Part shown: one piece after another, positions 53,146-63,488 of the stretch | How positions within the stretch are numbered: the stretch's first letter is position 1 | Layout of the letters: every line of letters starts with the position of its first letter | NCBI GenBank assembly: GCA_021292165.1 | Contig: CM037877.1 | Coordinates: 209,292,715 to 209,356,714 of the forward strand | Direction of reading: 5' to 3' | Length of the DNA stretch: 64,000 nt | Origin: Shinisaurus crocodilurus | Lineage: Eukaryota > Chordata > Lepidosauria > Squamata > Shinisauridae | The notes under the pieces: model-generated | Databases searched by the model: none | What the model saw: only the letters and a program-made list of their open reading frames with translations | Told to the model about the DNA's origin: nothing | Translations under genes and position numbers: made by a program

Positions 53146-54636
53146 TCCATGAGGTAACTTTAAGAGCTCTAAAGCAAGAACTTCTGGCCAGCCTATTCCA
53201 TGCACCATAGCGGTGCCATTCTCTGTCCATCCTTCAACACCAACTGTAGGATGGGGCTAGAGGTCTACATGCCACAGCAACCTGAGGAAGAGCAAGAGAA
53301 GACAGGTCACAATATCCTTGTGTTGTGATACTTGTGCATGATGCCACAAGGCACATCGAAGGTTTGTTTGGGTCAAGCTTTGGTGCCAATACTTTGCATA
53401 ATGTTAATAGAAATACAATTGTACAGCTCAAATGCTTCACTTACTAATATAAAGCTATCAAGAAGTGAAACTTGTATATATTTTTTTAAAAGCTGAAAAA
53501 CTAATTGTATTGTAATGGCTTATCGTTTTCTGTCATGTTTTCTCTCCTTGACATAGTGGAACATGCTGCAACTTTGCGGGGGACGACAATAGATAGCTAC
53601 CGTACATAAAGAAAACCTTTGTGTTCATCCATCTAGATTATACCTGGAATAAACAGACTATATCTGGAACTGATACCTACTGAGAAGGGTTGGGATAATA
53701 GACTTGCTCTTGCCTGATTTGGTTGTTTGTTACTAATAAGAGAAACTGTGGGTATTCTGAACTCTCAGAGTGTTTTAGGATCATTGTGGAATCTATGCTG
53801 GCTGCTGTGTATAAACCTGTACATTCCATTAGTAAAAACAACAAACACTCCTCTCAGAAAGAAAAAGAAAAACCCTGACTCCACAAATCTGCTGTAAAAT
53901 TTCTAGGATTACTTGAGTGGAAAGAGTGTGAAATAATATTAATAATGGTGTCTTATAAGATCATTTTTTTAAATGTGGGTTTGAGAACTACTTTATAAAG
54001 TTCTGCCACTTGAGATGCTAGAAGACCATGACTGTCAATTAAAATGTGATCACTATGATGGAAGTTAGAATCCTGGGTGTTATTTACCTGTATACAGGTA
54101 GCAATTTTCAAATCAATGTCTCTATCCTGATGTACACATCAGGACTTCGGACATATGTCAGTTAAACTCTTCCAGTTTAAGTTGTTTGGTATAAGAAGCA
54201 AGGTCCCATGGTAAGTTATAACTAATGATCTATTATCAAATGATATCACATTAATAGCTGTAAATAGGTGCTCTTGTAACTAGACTACCACCAGTAACAT
54301 CCTTCAGAGAATGAAAACAGAGTATAAAAGTCTGTGATTCAGGACCAAGCTCCACATTCAGAGTTATGACATGATACAATCCTCCTGGGACTGGACCAAG
54401 GACTGGTAGCTCTACAAGTAAGAAATTCTGGCCAGAAATAAAAATAAATAAATAAAATAAATAAAGGAGATCTATTTGCTGCAAGTTGTATACGTTAACA
54501 CAGTGGAGGGAAACCTATGAAGTATGCAGAATGGAAATACCTGTATTTACAATTAATGTGTTGAAAACCCAAAATAAGCCTGTTTTAAATCCGCACAAGT
54601 GTTTTCAAACTTTCTTTCTAGAAAATGCAAGGAGTG
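53146..54636. other. repeat-poor stretch
   Basis: About 1.5 kb without named repeats apart from an (AAAT)n run at about 54438-54466. No exon signal. Confidence 0.4.
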
Positions 54637-54690
54637 TGGGAATATAGGAAGATGCCTTAAAGCAGGTCAGACTATTTTTCCATCTAGCCT
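54637..54690 (-). mobile_element. tRNA-like SINE (CR1-B tail) fragment
   Basis: GGGAATATAGGAAGATGCCTT, CAGGTCAGACTA and TTTTCCATCTAGCC correspond to the complement of the SINE tail. Confidence 0.6.
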
Positions 54691-55249
54691 TAAACTTTAA
54701 ATGCCCTGCTCTTTAAATACTGTAACATGGTCAGTATCCACTTTATGTATCTTTAAGGGCAGCTCCTAGTGGGAGAACTGTCTGTGGAAAGGCAAGGCCA
54801 GAGAGAGTTCTGGAAGTAGGAAGGCAAGGCGTTGTTTTGAGAAGAGAGGCCTGAGGGAAGAATTAGTGTGTATGTGTAGAAACCTAGTTTGTGTAGCAGG
54901 AGAAGAACTGATAAGGCTTCTGTTGTGTTCCTAAACTGGATCACTGTCTTCTCTAAAAAAAAAAAAAACAAGCTGCCAGGCTGAGCTGCTGGAGTAGGCC
55001 AAAAGGTGCATAACAATACCTTTAAAGATATTTAAAGAACAGGATATTAAAACTGGTCACAGGAGAAGGCTGGAAATCAGAGGCTTACATTTCATAAGTC
55101 TGTCTTTCCCCTTGTATTGCATTCTGTGGCTTTCTTCTGAGTAGACATGCAAAGAAATGAGCTGTGCTTTGTATGACTGAAAGCTGTTGCACGGGGGCTT
55201 ACTTCTGAGTAGGCATGCATAAAATTGAGCTGTACTTTGTATGCTTGGT
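54691..55249. other. unassigned, with a ~70-bp-spaced direct repeat
   Basis: CTTCTGAGTAGACATGCA...GAGCTGTGCTTTGTATG (55134-55173) recurs as CTTCTGAGTAGGCATGCA...GAGCTGTACTTTGTATG (55203-55241). The core is the short MITE-like repeat. Confidence 0.5.
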
Positions 55250-55371
55250 GGGAAAATGTCCGAAGTTGTAAGTATTACATTTGTGTGCATGTGTGCACAT
55301 GTGCATCCCACAGCACAACAGCACACCTCAGATGTGGCTGTCAGGGCCAAAAAGGTTGTGCACCCCCTGAT
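55250..55371. mobile_element. right end of the 4.9-kb hAT family
   Basis: AAAGGTTGTGCACCCCCTG matches the right terminus of 4938-5278. GCATGTGTGCACATGTGC replaces its CA-rich interior. The left end is not found. Confidence 0.55.
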
Positions 55372-55387
55372 CTAGCACAATGTAGAC

Positions 55388-55676
55388 CTGGTTCACACAT
55401 AACAAGTGAGTATGGGTTATCATTAAATCATGGGTTGTTGTTGAATCGTGGGTTGTCATTATGTGTGAACCCTGTGCTATGGTTTAACTATGGGTTGTTA
55501 AGCACAAACAATCCAGAGTTCACAACCCAACAACACGGGTTCTCTTCCTGGTTTGCTCATGTTTAACAACCCATAGTTAAACCATAGTTCAGGGTTCACA
55601 CATAATGACAACCCACGATTCAATGACAATCCATATTCATGCCATACTCTGGGTTGTCATCACATACAAACCAGGC
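55388..55676. mobile_element. ~290-bp palindromic MITE
   Basis: Ends CCTGGTTCACACATAACAA and CATCACATACAAACCAGG. The inner arms are long: CATTATGTGTGAACCCTG with GGTTTAACTATGGGTTGTTA pair with TAACAACCCATAGTTAAACC and CAGGGTTCACACATAATG. It contains tandem GGGTTGT words. The superfamily is not determined. Confidence 0.8.
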
Positions 55677-55757
55677 TGTAGTCTGCTCTGAGCGCAACTT
55701 TCCAGAGTCTTTCACATCACCTACTATAGAATCCTTTTTTTTATTAATGGAAGAAGC

Positions 55758-55832
55758 TATGGATTTAACCTGGAACCTTCTGTATGCAAAGCATGTGTTC
55801 TACCACTAAACTATTGTTCCTCCTCCAGTTTG
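55758..55832 (-). mobile_element. tRNA-like SINE head fragment
   Basis: TAACCTGGAACCTTCTGTATG, CAAAGCATGTGTTC and TACCACTAAACTA are the complement of the SINE head (B box to A box). Confidence 0.6.
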
Positions 55833-55914
55833 GGGCCTAGTTCAAGATGTACAGATACTTAGAAACAACAAAAACAAGCCTAGTCTGTTCCAAATTCCTC
55901 AGAACCTAATTAAC

Positions 55915-56480
55915 AGAAAAAACAGCAACGAGACTTGTGGCACCTTAAAGACTAACAAATTTATTATGGCATAAGCTTTCATGGACACTGTCTACTTCAT
56001 CAGATGGATGGATGAAGTGCTAAGTAGACAGGTTTCTATACACAGATTGGAGGAGTGGGGGTGGGACTGTAATTCCTAAGGTCAGAGGGAAATGAAATGC
56101 ACAAAGTATAGACAGTAATTAAAAGTGGCCATTTCCAAAACAGTTTTTGGGTGGTAACACAGACATTCTTGTACTGATGAGCTGATTAATGCATGTGGTG
56201 TAATAAAAAAATAACAACCCCTTCATTCTTGTTGAAATCACAGGAAATAGAGTCGAATCTCTTAGTTGTTGTTCAGCATATTCACATTGCAATCTGTCTT
56301 TGAAGTTGCTTTGTTCAAGAATAGCCACCGTAAAGTCATTGGCCCAGTGTCCTAGGAGGTTGAGTTGTTCTGCTGTTTTTTTAATATTTCCATTTGTGAT
56401 GTCAGATACAACAAGACACAAACTACATGGGTACAGAAAGTTGCCATGGCTGAGCTTCACTGTAAAGAGTCAGGAGAGTT
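55915..56480 (-). repeat. reptilian interspersed repeat, class not assigned
   Basis: On the minus strand it ends with GAAAGCTTATGCCATAATAA, ATTTGTTAGTCTTTAAGGTG, CCACAAGTCTCGTTGC. I recognise this type of ending from reptile genomes but cannot name its class securely. The upstream minus-strand frame 56119-56460 (113 codons) may be a decayed ORF of the element. It contains no motif I can assign. Confidence 0.45.
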
Positions 56481-56639
56481 TAAACAAACATGAGATGCCC
56501 AGTTTGGGCATTACCATCTATGCACTGGAGGGGGGCAGGGCAGAGAAGACACTCCAAACCCACTCAGTTGGCCAGTTCAAATGACACGGCTAGGCCATCG
56601 TAGGTTAAAACCCAAACACATGATAATCCACAGTGTGTG

Positions 56640-56888
56640 CAGCCACCGTTTTGAATATGCAACTCCAGGTCCAGGTAATTGGGGGTTGTGCCATGTTTTG
56701 GGAACCTGGCTCCCATGGATTATTCAAGATTTAAACAACCCTCACATAACCCTACTACTAATCGAGGGTTATGCAAGGGTTGTTTAATCCTCAAATAACT
56801 CACAGTAGCCGGGTTTGTACAACAGAGCACAACCCCTGATCACCACGATCGGGAGTTGCATATTCAAAATGGTGGCTGCATGGTTTTT
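56640..56888. mobile_element. ~250-bp palindromic MITE
   Basis: GCAGCCACCGTTTTGAATATG with CAACTCC is answered by GGGAGTTGCATATTCAAAATG and GTGGCTGC. An inner pair CAACCCTCACATAACCCT and AGGGTTATGCAAGGGTTG is also present. The outer limits are uncertain. Confidence 0.65.
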
Positions 56889-57992
56889 AATAAAATTAAA
56901 ATTTTAAGAAATGGTGGCCGCATGCACCTGGCATGCACCAGGGCTCATCGTGTCTTACAACACCCACTGTGTCTTGCAAACCAGGTCATCGTTAACTCAC
57001 TGTATGTACAGAAGAGATTTTAAAAGTATCATAAGGACAGCCCTTGTAAGTATTGCTGGAATACAGCATGTTTGCTAGTAAATTAGTTAAATCTGTCATT
57101 GCTACAAAATCAGTCATTCAGACCACTGGTTTGCATTTTCTGAATACGAGAGGGTAGGGTTTGGGGGAAACAGAACTGGGAGGAGGTCTACAAATAAACT
57201 GAGACATTGCTAAGGTTGGCACTTACTATGGGAAGGGGTAAAGGAAGAAGAGTTGGGGAGAAGAAATCCACTGTGGGCAATATGGAAGCACTCATTGCAT
57301 GATTATTGCTAATCTCAAAACTTAGCTTTATTTTATTGTGATTAACCCTGTAAAAATTCAGCAGCTCTTCTAAGAGCAATTGTTTACATCCCTGAAAAAG
57401 TCTGTCAACACAGTAAAACCACAATGCAGTTTGAAGCATACAATTTAAAAAACATGCGGATGAAAATACTGGAAACTTAAAAATGCAAACACAATGACTG
57501 TGTGCAGCCTTAGTGAGTAATTCTAGTCAGCAAAAAAGCAGCTCTTTTTTTTGTGGTTTCCTCCTGATTTCTTGGATATTTTCCCACCAGCCTTGCTACA
57601 ATCTCTTTAAACTGAAGCAAAAGTTTCCACAGAGTTCTCCCTTCCGGCTTCTCTTGTGCCCTTTCCCCTGGGAAGGAGACAATGAAAGGCATGGCTAGAT
57701 GTCACTCTGCACCGTCTGCCCTATAAATCTGCTGAGAGAATACAAAAATAAGAGCAAGGGGGACTGGAAGCAAAATACTGGGCCTGGAGGCTCAGCCAGA
57801 AATAGTGGAATGCAGAAGAGACGAGGGAGCAAATGTTATTGTTTTCTGTGTTCTTTTACTGTACTTTGATTGTCTCATTTGCTGCCTGCGAGTCATTTAT
57901 CACTGCTCAACAAAAAGTTTGGAATGACAGAGAAGGGGGAGGGAGGGATTAGTCGTGTTTATGTTGCTATAGCAATATAGTCGCTCTTCTTA
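56889..57992. other. repeat-poor stretch
   Basis: About 1.1 kb without recognised repeats. 57840-57990 has even composition and may repay a conservation search. No exon. Confidence 0.35.
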
Positions 57993-57993
57993 C

Positions 57994-58024
<31 letters not shown>
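57993..58024. repeat. (AC)n microsatellite
   Basis: About 15 AC units. Confidence 0.95.
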
Positions 58025-58025
<1 letters not shown>

Positions 58026-58494
58026 TAAAACCCTATTTTGGTTCTGTACTGTCTTTTCATTTCCATATAAAAGGGAGGTTCCTCAGCCTCCAGACATTGC
58101 CTGCTCCCAACAATACAATAATGGGCGTGCAGCTTTTAGCCCTTGCTGCTGACTGGTATATAACTCCAGAGGGAAAAGCAACCTTTTTGAGTTTTAGCTC
58201 TTATTTTTATTCTACTTCCTGCTACTCATCATTAGGATGAGCACAGGGGTTGTTGGTGAGTACAGGACATGGGCAACCTGCGGCTGCTGGATATTGAAAG
58301 AAGTCTTCTCTTCTTCCTTCACAAAGATGGTGGTGGGGGGAGAAGATGTAGCTCATTATCATTCTCTGCATGACAGCACACCAACTAAAATTGGTGTGGG
58401 TAGGCACAATTGTGCTAATAGTGTTGTTATACAGTAAATTTCTCTGCAGGGGTTACAAATCCAAAGGATAAATAAAAGTACTACAAACTGGATA
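58025..58494. other. unassigned sequence
   Basis: No assignment. Confidence 0.3.
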
Positions 58495-58940
58495 GAAGTG
58501 AAGTGGTCACCCTTTAACTCAGATAAGGACAACGAGGACCAACTCGGGTTATTGGAAAGAGGTTTATTGTGCACAATTGGTCCTGCGGACTGTGTCGCAA
58601 AGCAGAACCCCGGGCGGGGCTTTTACAACCACTTTTATAGCATACCTAAGTCTGGTCATTTGGCAACAGTTCTTTACATTGGTCAGTAAGGTCAAGACAA
58701 AAGGGGGTTTGCTTTAGGGGAGGGGGATTTCCTTACAAGGAGACAGGAAGATGATCTTACAATCAAGCAGCTGCTAGGTATTATCTTATCTTGGTCACGT
58801 AGGCAGGGTGAGACAACAAAACACCTCAACCTTTGTGAATCAACAACAGCCATTGACGGCCATTGTCAGTTATTGCCACAGTCATTACCAGCCATTGACT
58901 ACATTATTTTAGTATTAGTCATCACCCTGGCAATCTGTCC
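58495..58940 (-). mobile_element. probable solo LTR of an endogenous retrovirus-like element
   Basis: Read on the minus strand the order is promoter-like TGCTATAAAAGTGGTTG near 58640, a GC-rich CCCGCCCGGGGTTCTGC stretch, then CACAATAAACCTCTTTCC (polyadenylation signal) about 75 bp downstream, and a short downstream part. This is the U3-R-U5 layout of an LTR. No gag, pol or env sequence adjoins it, so it would be a solo remnant. Exact TG/CA ends and a target duplication were not established. Confidence 0.55.
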
Positions 58941-59037
58941 ATATGCCTGGCTAAGTTTTTCTTTTAACTATTTCGTTTCCTTCAGAAGCATCTCCCATTT
59001 TTTACTGATAGAGTTATAGAACAAAGGAACTGGGTAT

Positions 59038-59575
59038 AGAAAGAACTGGGTATGTTTCGCCTTCAGAAGAAAAGACTGAGGGAGGATATGGCTTATACTG
59101 GCTCAGCTTGTCTGAGTGTGGAAAGCTAAGCAGGGTCAGGCCTGGTTATTACTTGGATGGGAGACCCCTCCTCTAGTTTCCTGCATTGAGCAGGGGGTTG
59201 GACTTGATGGCCTTGTAGGCCCCTTCCAACTCTATGATCTATGAAATCTATGATAGCACTTTTCAAGTACCTGAAGGATTGTCACACAGAAGAGGGGTGC
59301 AACTTGTTCTCTATCATCCAAGGCTGCAGGATGCGAACTAACCGGCTTAAGTTACAGGAAGGCAGATTTCAGTTGAACATCAGGGAAAACTTCCTCATGG
59401 TCAGAGTAGTCGGACAATGGAACTGACTGCCTGGGGAAGCAGTGGGTTCCCCGTCTCTGGGGGTATTCAAGCAGAGGCTGGACAGCCATCTACTAGGGAT
59501 GCTTTAAACTGGATTCTTGCACAGAGCGGGGGGGGGCTGGTCTCCATGGCCTAACTGGACCCTTCCACATGGGCA
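59038..59575 (+). mobile_element. CR1 LINE (subfamily A) fragment split by a 5S-SINE
   Basis: GAACTGGGTATGTTTCGCCT and GAAGAAAAGACTGAGGGAGG (59043-59090) lead into the SINE. After it TAGCACTTTTCAAGTACCTG resumes the CR1 C-terminal coding region (MIALFKYLKDCHTEEG, RFQLNIRENFLMVRV) to the end of the ORF with GQWN-stop. The CR1 tail is decayed. The joined order matches 14430-14760. Confidence 0.88.
59091..59248 (+). mobile_element. 5S rRNA-derived SINE with CR1 tail, copy B
   Basis: GCTTATACTGGCTCAGCTTG starts it, and GGAAAGCTAAGCAGGGTCAG and CTGGTTATTACTTGGATGGG are 5S internal promoter sequence. The CR1 tail TGCATTGAGCAGGGGGTTGG, CTTGTAGGCCCCTTCC and CTATGATCTATGAAATCTAT ends it. The 5S-to-CR1 junction is identical to copy A at 30505. 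This copy landed in a CR1 of the subfamily whose tail it carries. TATG at both edges may be a minimal target duplication. Confidence 0.88.
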
Positions 59576-59589
59576 TCCGTTCATAGGGG

Positions 59590-60010
59590 CAAGGGGGTGT
59601 AACTGCCCCCCACCTGGATTCCAGTCATGATGTCATTATGAGAGCAGCAACAGTGGCTGCTGTGCTGCACCTGCCCGGCTATCTCCCCACTCAGTTTCTA
59701 GCTATGCGGGCAAGGCTCAGGACAGGACCAAAGGTCAGTAAATTAAACATGGGAGGTGGGGGGATGCTCTCGAGTTTATCCAGCACCACGGGAGCACCTC
59801 CTTGTAAAGCAAAAAGGTAGTAGCAGGCAGCAGCAGCAGCACAACCAGGCTCCTCCATGCCAAAGTAGCTCCATTCGGAGAGCGGCCATGGCCCCTCGTG
59901 CTGCACATGCCCGCCCCACCTATCTCTATTCTCCAGTTCCCCGCTACACTGCCGGTCGAGGCCCAGCCAGGGGAGGTCAGTAAATTAAACCTGGGGGTGG
60001 GATTCCATCA
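59590..60010. repeat. ~250-bp diverged tandem duplication
   Basis: GGTCAGTAAATTAAACATGGG (59731) and GGTCAGTAAATTAAACCTGGG (59976) end two similar blocks. Each is preceded by GTGCTGCACCTGCCCG or GTGCTGCACATGCCCG, about 250 bp apart. Higher GC than the flanks. No gene recognised. Confidence 0.55.
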
Positions 60011-60505
60011 AGCTCAGATGAGAGTGGCTGCAATGTAAATGGTAGAATGTAGGCCTGGAAGGGGCGGTGAGGCCAGCTTTATAGCAGGCCTGTTCGGCGG
60101 TCAGTTTGGTAGCCTGCAGGAGAGCCTGCCTCAGAAAGCACCCCTCACTGACTGTGACTATGCACATCACCAGCTTCCTACCCTGTTCCACCTGGCATGG
60201 GGCCCTGGCTAAGTTCACTTTAATTTAAAGTGAAGCAATGAGTTGTTTTCCAGCTCACAGTTGAGGTGAGTTGTTTTCCAGCCCACAGTTGGGGTGAGGT
60301 GAGGACACAGGAACATCACCCATCTGGGAAGCGGGGTGGTGGTGTTGCTTGTAAGGACAATCGCTGCTAGACCCAGAATCACAAGGGAAGATGCACTCCT
60401 TACGTACATTGACTTTTTGCAGCTTGATGCCCGCCTCCACCACTGGTAAACATGCATAGGATTGGACTGTTAATGTTGATATGTGAAAGCACCTTAAAGC
60501 CCTAT
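60011..60505. other. unassigned sequence
   Basis: GAGTTGTTTTCCAGCTCACAG and GAGTTGTTTTCCAGCCCACAG (60240-60290) form a 31-bp tandem duplication. Otherwise nothing recognised. Confidence 0.4.
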
Positions 60506-61011
60506 GCTTTCACCAGGGATGTTGAAGAGTCCTTGGTCTCGAGTCACGAGTCTTTGGACTCAAGTCCGAGTCCGAGTCCTTGGTCCAAAATAGTGACTCT
60601 CGAGTCACAAGTCACGAGTCACTCCCAAAGCTGACTCCACGAGTCCCTATTAAAATCAATGGGGGGTTTTCCCAACAAAATGTGGCTACTTCAGATGTGT
60701 GGTTTAAATAAATTCTAGGCACAAGTGTGCCTTTTTATTTCAAAACTCTGCAACTGATTTTGGCAAGAACAGACCAGGCAGAAAAACCCAAAATAACCAG
60801 GCAGGCAGAGGAGGCAGGGAACCCCAAAGCAGGCAGGCAGAGGCCCTTTGTCTTGGACAATTCAACTGTTGAACTGGTCAAGAAGAGACCAGGCAGGCAG
60901 AGGAGGCTGGGAACCCCAGACAGGCAGGCAGAGGCAGCCAAACCCAAAATGTCTGAAAGGTTGCATTTTAGAAAAATGATTTTAAAAAATAAACTTGCTG
61001 TACTTCCTAAA

Positions 61012-61235
61012 ACTTATCCATGTTGCATTTGAGGAACATGATTTTTTCTAAATGTTTGGCCCCCATTCTGGAACGGTGAGATCTCATCACAATTCCACCC
61101 TCACTGAACACCCGCTCCACTGGTGATGAACTTGCTGGAACCAGAAACACACTCGGAGCAGCCACACAGAGTAATCTCAGGTCCTTCTTCTGCCTCTCTC
61201 AAGTACGCAACACATCAATCAAAATAAATCTTGAC
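61012..61235 (-). pseudogene. hAT transposase C-terminal fragment, disrupted
   Basis: The minus strand reads ERQKKDLRLL, then VFLVPASSSPVERVFS, EGGIVMRSHRSRM and FLKCNMDKF-stop, as in the 20-kb copy. A TGA stands where the other copy has TGG (LRT-W-ERQ). The upstream part of the frame is cut off by the hAT inserted at 61236. It resumes near 61920-62030 on the minus strand. Confidence 0.8.
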
Positions 61236-61911
61236 CAGGGCCAGATTAACATAGGGGCGATTGGAGCGGCCGCTCCAGGCCCATAACAGACAATAGGCCC
61301 ACAATATAGGGACACGCGGCACGATTTGAGTTAGCTCTGATCGTTATCATTCAGCATAATTAATGATTTTTTCAAGATTAGAAAGGTGTTCTAAGCACAT
61401 CTGCATTACAGGCTTGAGGCAAGACCTAGCAAGAACTGTTGTTCTCAAATTAGCATTTCGGTAGGTTTTTGCATTTCAATTACTGTTACTACATTTCTTT
61501 GAAGCACATGGGGGCTTGCTAGGGTCTGTAATATTCAGATTTAGAAGGGACCTCTCTCTCCAGCCTCGAGCAAAAGATCTTTCTGATTCGCAGCTCAATT
61601 GTTCAAATGCTAGTTTAACAAAAAAACGAAAACGAAACAAAGCAACAAGAACAACACAATTATTCTTGGTCAAGCAAAGCTTCCTGGCTTTTTGTTGTGG
61701 CTGCTTTTTCTTTTTTAATAAATAAATTTGGGGGAAATTGGGAAGACCCTTACTGATGAGCTGCAGGAGTTTTTGAGTTTTGGCACTTTAATGGTAATTA
61801 AAATATTTAATTTGTTTTAATATAAAATTGCGTCTTCATTTTATTTATTTCCATAAAAAGGCCCACCAAAATCCTCAGCACCAGGCCCATAATGCTCTTA
61901 ATCCGGCCCTG
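61236..61911. mobile_element. 676-bp hAT (CAGGGCCAGATTAAC family) inside the 1-kb hAT
   Basis: Ends CAGGGCCAGATTAACATAGG and CTCTTAATCCGGCCCTG are inverted repeats. ATCTTGAC flanks exactly (61228-61235 and 61912-61919). The interior is AT-rich with short frames containing RDLSLQPRAKDLSDSQ on the plus strand. I do not recognise a transposase domain. It inserted into an element that was already resident, so it is the younger of the two. Confidence 0.93.
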
Positions 61912-62329
61912 ATCTTGACACACTGTTGGGGCTGCACTCCTGGTAGCCGTCCATAGTGGCTGAGCAGCGGCATACCTCGCTTCCATGTGCTCTTCACCGG
62001 CAATCACGCTCCTCTCCACTCCTTCTGGCACAGCCCAGGGATGTTGAAGAGTCCTTGGTCTCGAGTCCCGAGTCGAGTCTCGAGTCCCATTAAAAATATT
62101 GGGACTCGAGTCCGAGTCGAGTCAGAGGGGGGACTCAGTCCGACTCACGAGTCGAGTCCTCGAGTCCGAGTCCCCATCCCTGGCTTTCACCCACAAAGGC
62201 TGGGAAAGTGCTTAAAGAGAACATAAGGGAAAGGGAGAGATGGCTAACTGTCACATTATAAGGATAGCCATTCCAAATTTCATCCATGCTCATGGGCATT
62301 TGAAGGAAGGGGCAAGGAGCCAGTGTGGC

Positions 62330-62567
62330 ATAATGGTTAGAGTGTTGGACTGGAACTCGGGAGATCCGGGTTCTAGTCCCTGCTCAGCCATGAAACTCAC
62401 TGGGTGACTTTGGGCCAGTCACTGACTCTCAGCCTAACCTACCTCACAGGGTTGTTGTGAGGATAAAATGGAGAGGAGGAGGAGGAAGATTATGTAAGCT
62501 GCCTTGGGTTCCTTGCAGGAAAAAAGGCGGGGTATAAATATAATAAATACATACATAAAAATAAATT
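62330..62567 (+). mobile_element. Sauria-type SINE, full length
   Basis: GGAGCCAGTGTGGCATAATGG head, GGTTCTAGTCCCTGCTCAGCC B-box region, CACTGGGTGACTTTGGGCC body, GGCGGGGTATAAATATAATA tail ending ATACATACATAAA. Well preserved. Confidence 0.92.
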
Positions 62568-63215
62568 AACCCCATGGGATAAGCCATAATCTCCCGATTC
62601 CCAGCTTTATTAAAAAAGAAAGTCTCTAGAGAACCTGAGATTTGAGGCAAAATGTGCAGCCACTATTCTGCCTATTCATTTTTGTGAGAAACATTACCTT
62701 CTAATGTTTTTAGCCAATGAATAAAGTCACAGAAATGGTTAACACACCCACTATCTGGGTGTGTTAAGCCTTTTTAGGGTATTCTCTGTTAGAAAGTAAT
62801 TGCAGCCTCATATAAAACAATTTAGAAATCCAGGTGTTTCCTATAGCTGGGTTTGTAGTGAGTCTACCAAAAAACAAAAGGTAGCAGCGAAGACAGGAGT
62901 GCATGAACTAACTGAGCTCTTGTTTTTCCCCCTGAGTTTATGCACATTTTAAAAATTACCTTGACAATGTGTGCAGATAAAATTCATCATTATTATACCC
63001 ACAGCAGGCAGAGCTGTGGCTGAGAAAGTGTGCATCACACAAGTCCTGCAAAGTAGCCCAGTGTCGTTATTCCCATTTTGAGGAGGGGTCTGTATTATAG
63101 TAGTGTATGACAGCTCTGCAGCATAGTCCAGTGTTGTTGGCATTTTAGAGAAATGCAGATGGGGCTGTGAAATTGATTGTAGCAGCACTGAAATTTATTA
63201 AGGGTTAAGAATGGG
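62568..63215. other. unassigned sequence
   Basis: A 12-bp perfect inverted repeat, TTAACACACCCA and TGGGTGTGTTAA, lies at 62739-62767. No gene or named repeat. Confidence 0.35.
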
Positions 63216-63440
63216 TTGTATATATGGCTTTAAGAGAACCTGCCATTTTTAGCTTTTGCATGAGGCCCAAGTGGAACCTCTCCCCATCTCTCTCTTAGTG
63301 TTGGCCTTGGAGCTGAGACAGTGTGCCACACAGCTCCACAGTTTTTTCCTCATGTATTGTAGAAATAAACTTCTTGTGAAGGTACCTGAATCTATTCTGC
63401 ATTGCATGTAGAGCAGAGCCTAGCAGTGGGCTGCAAGCTG
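63216..63440 (+). mobile_element. possible LTR-like fragment
   Basis: TATATATGGCTTTAAGAG (TATA-like), a C-rich stretch and GTAGAAATAAACTTCTTGTG (polyadenylation-type signal) occur in LTR order on the plus strand. No TG/CA ends or duplication were identified. Speculative. Confidence 0.25.
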
Positions 63441-63446
63441 AGCAGG

Positions 63447-63487
<41 letters not shown>
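63447..63487. repeat. (AC)n microsatellite
   Basis: About 20 AC units. Confidence 0.95.

Positions 63488-63488
<1 letters not shown>

Larger units (their letters stand above)
60514..62182 (-). mobile_element. 1-kb hAT transposon (second copy, inverted) split by another hAT
   Basis: Ends CAGGGATG and TCCCCATCCCTG. GCTTTCAC flanks exactly (60506-60513 and 62183-62190). Without the inserted 676-bp element and its duplicated octamer it is about 985 bp and collinear with 20215-21224 in reverse, including the GACTCG/CGAGTC subterminal arrays. Confidence 0.93.

Noticed and set aside
56119..56460. 113-codon minus-strand ORF as a conserved gene
   Set aside because: It sits in an interspersed repeat with a retroelement-like end, and no conserved domain or splice context could be recognised. 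Kept only as part of the repeat.
62739..62767. 12-bp perfect stem as a transcription terminator
   Set aside because: A bacterial-type terminator is not meaningful in vertebrate DNA, and no transcription unit ends here.
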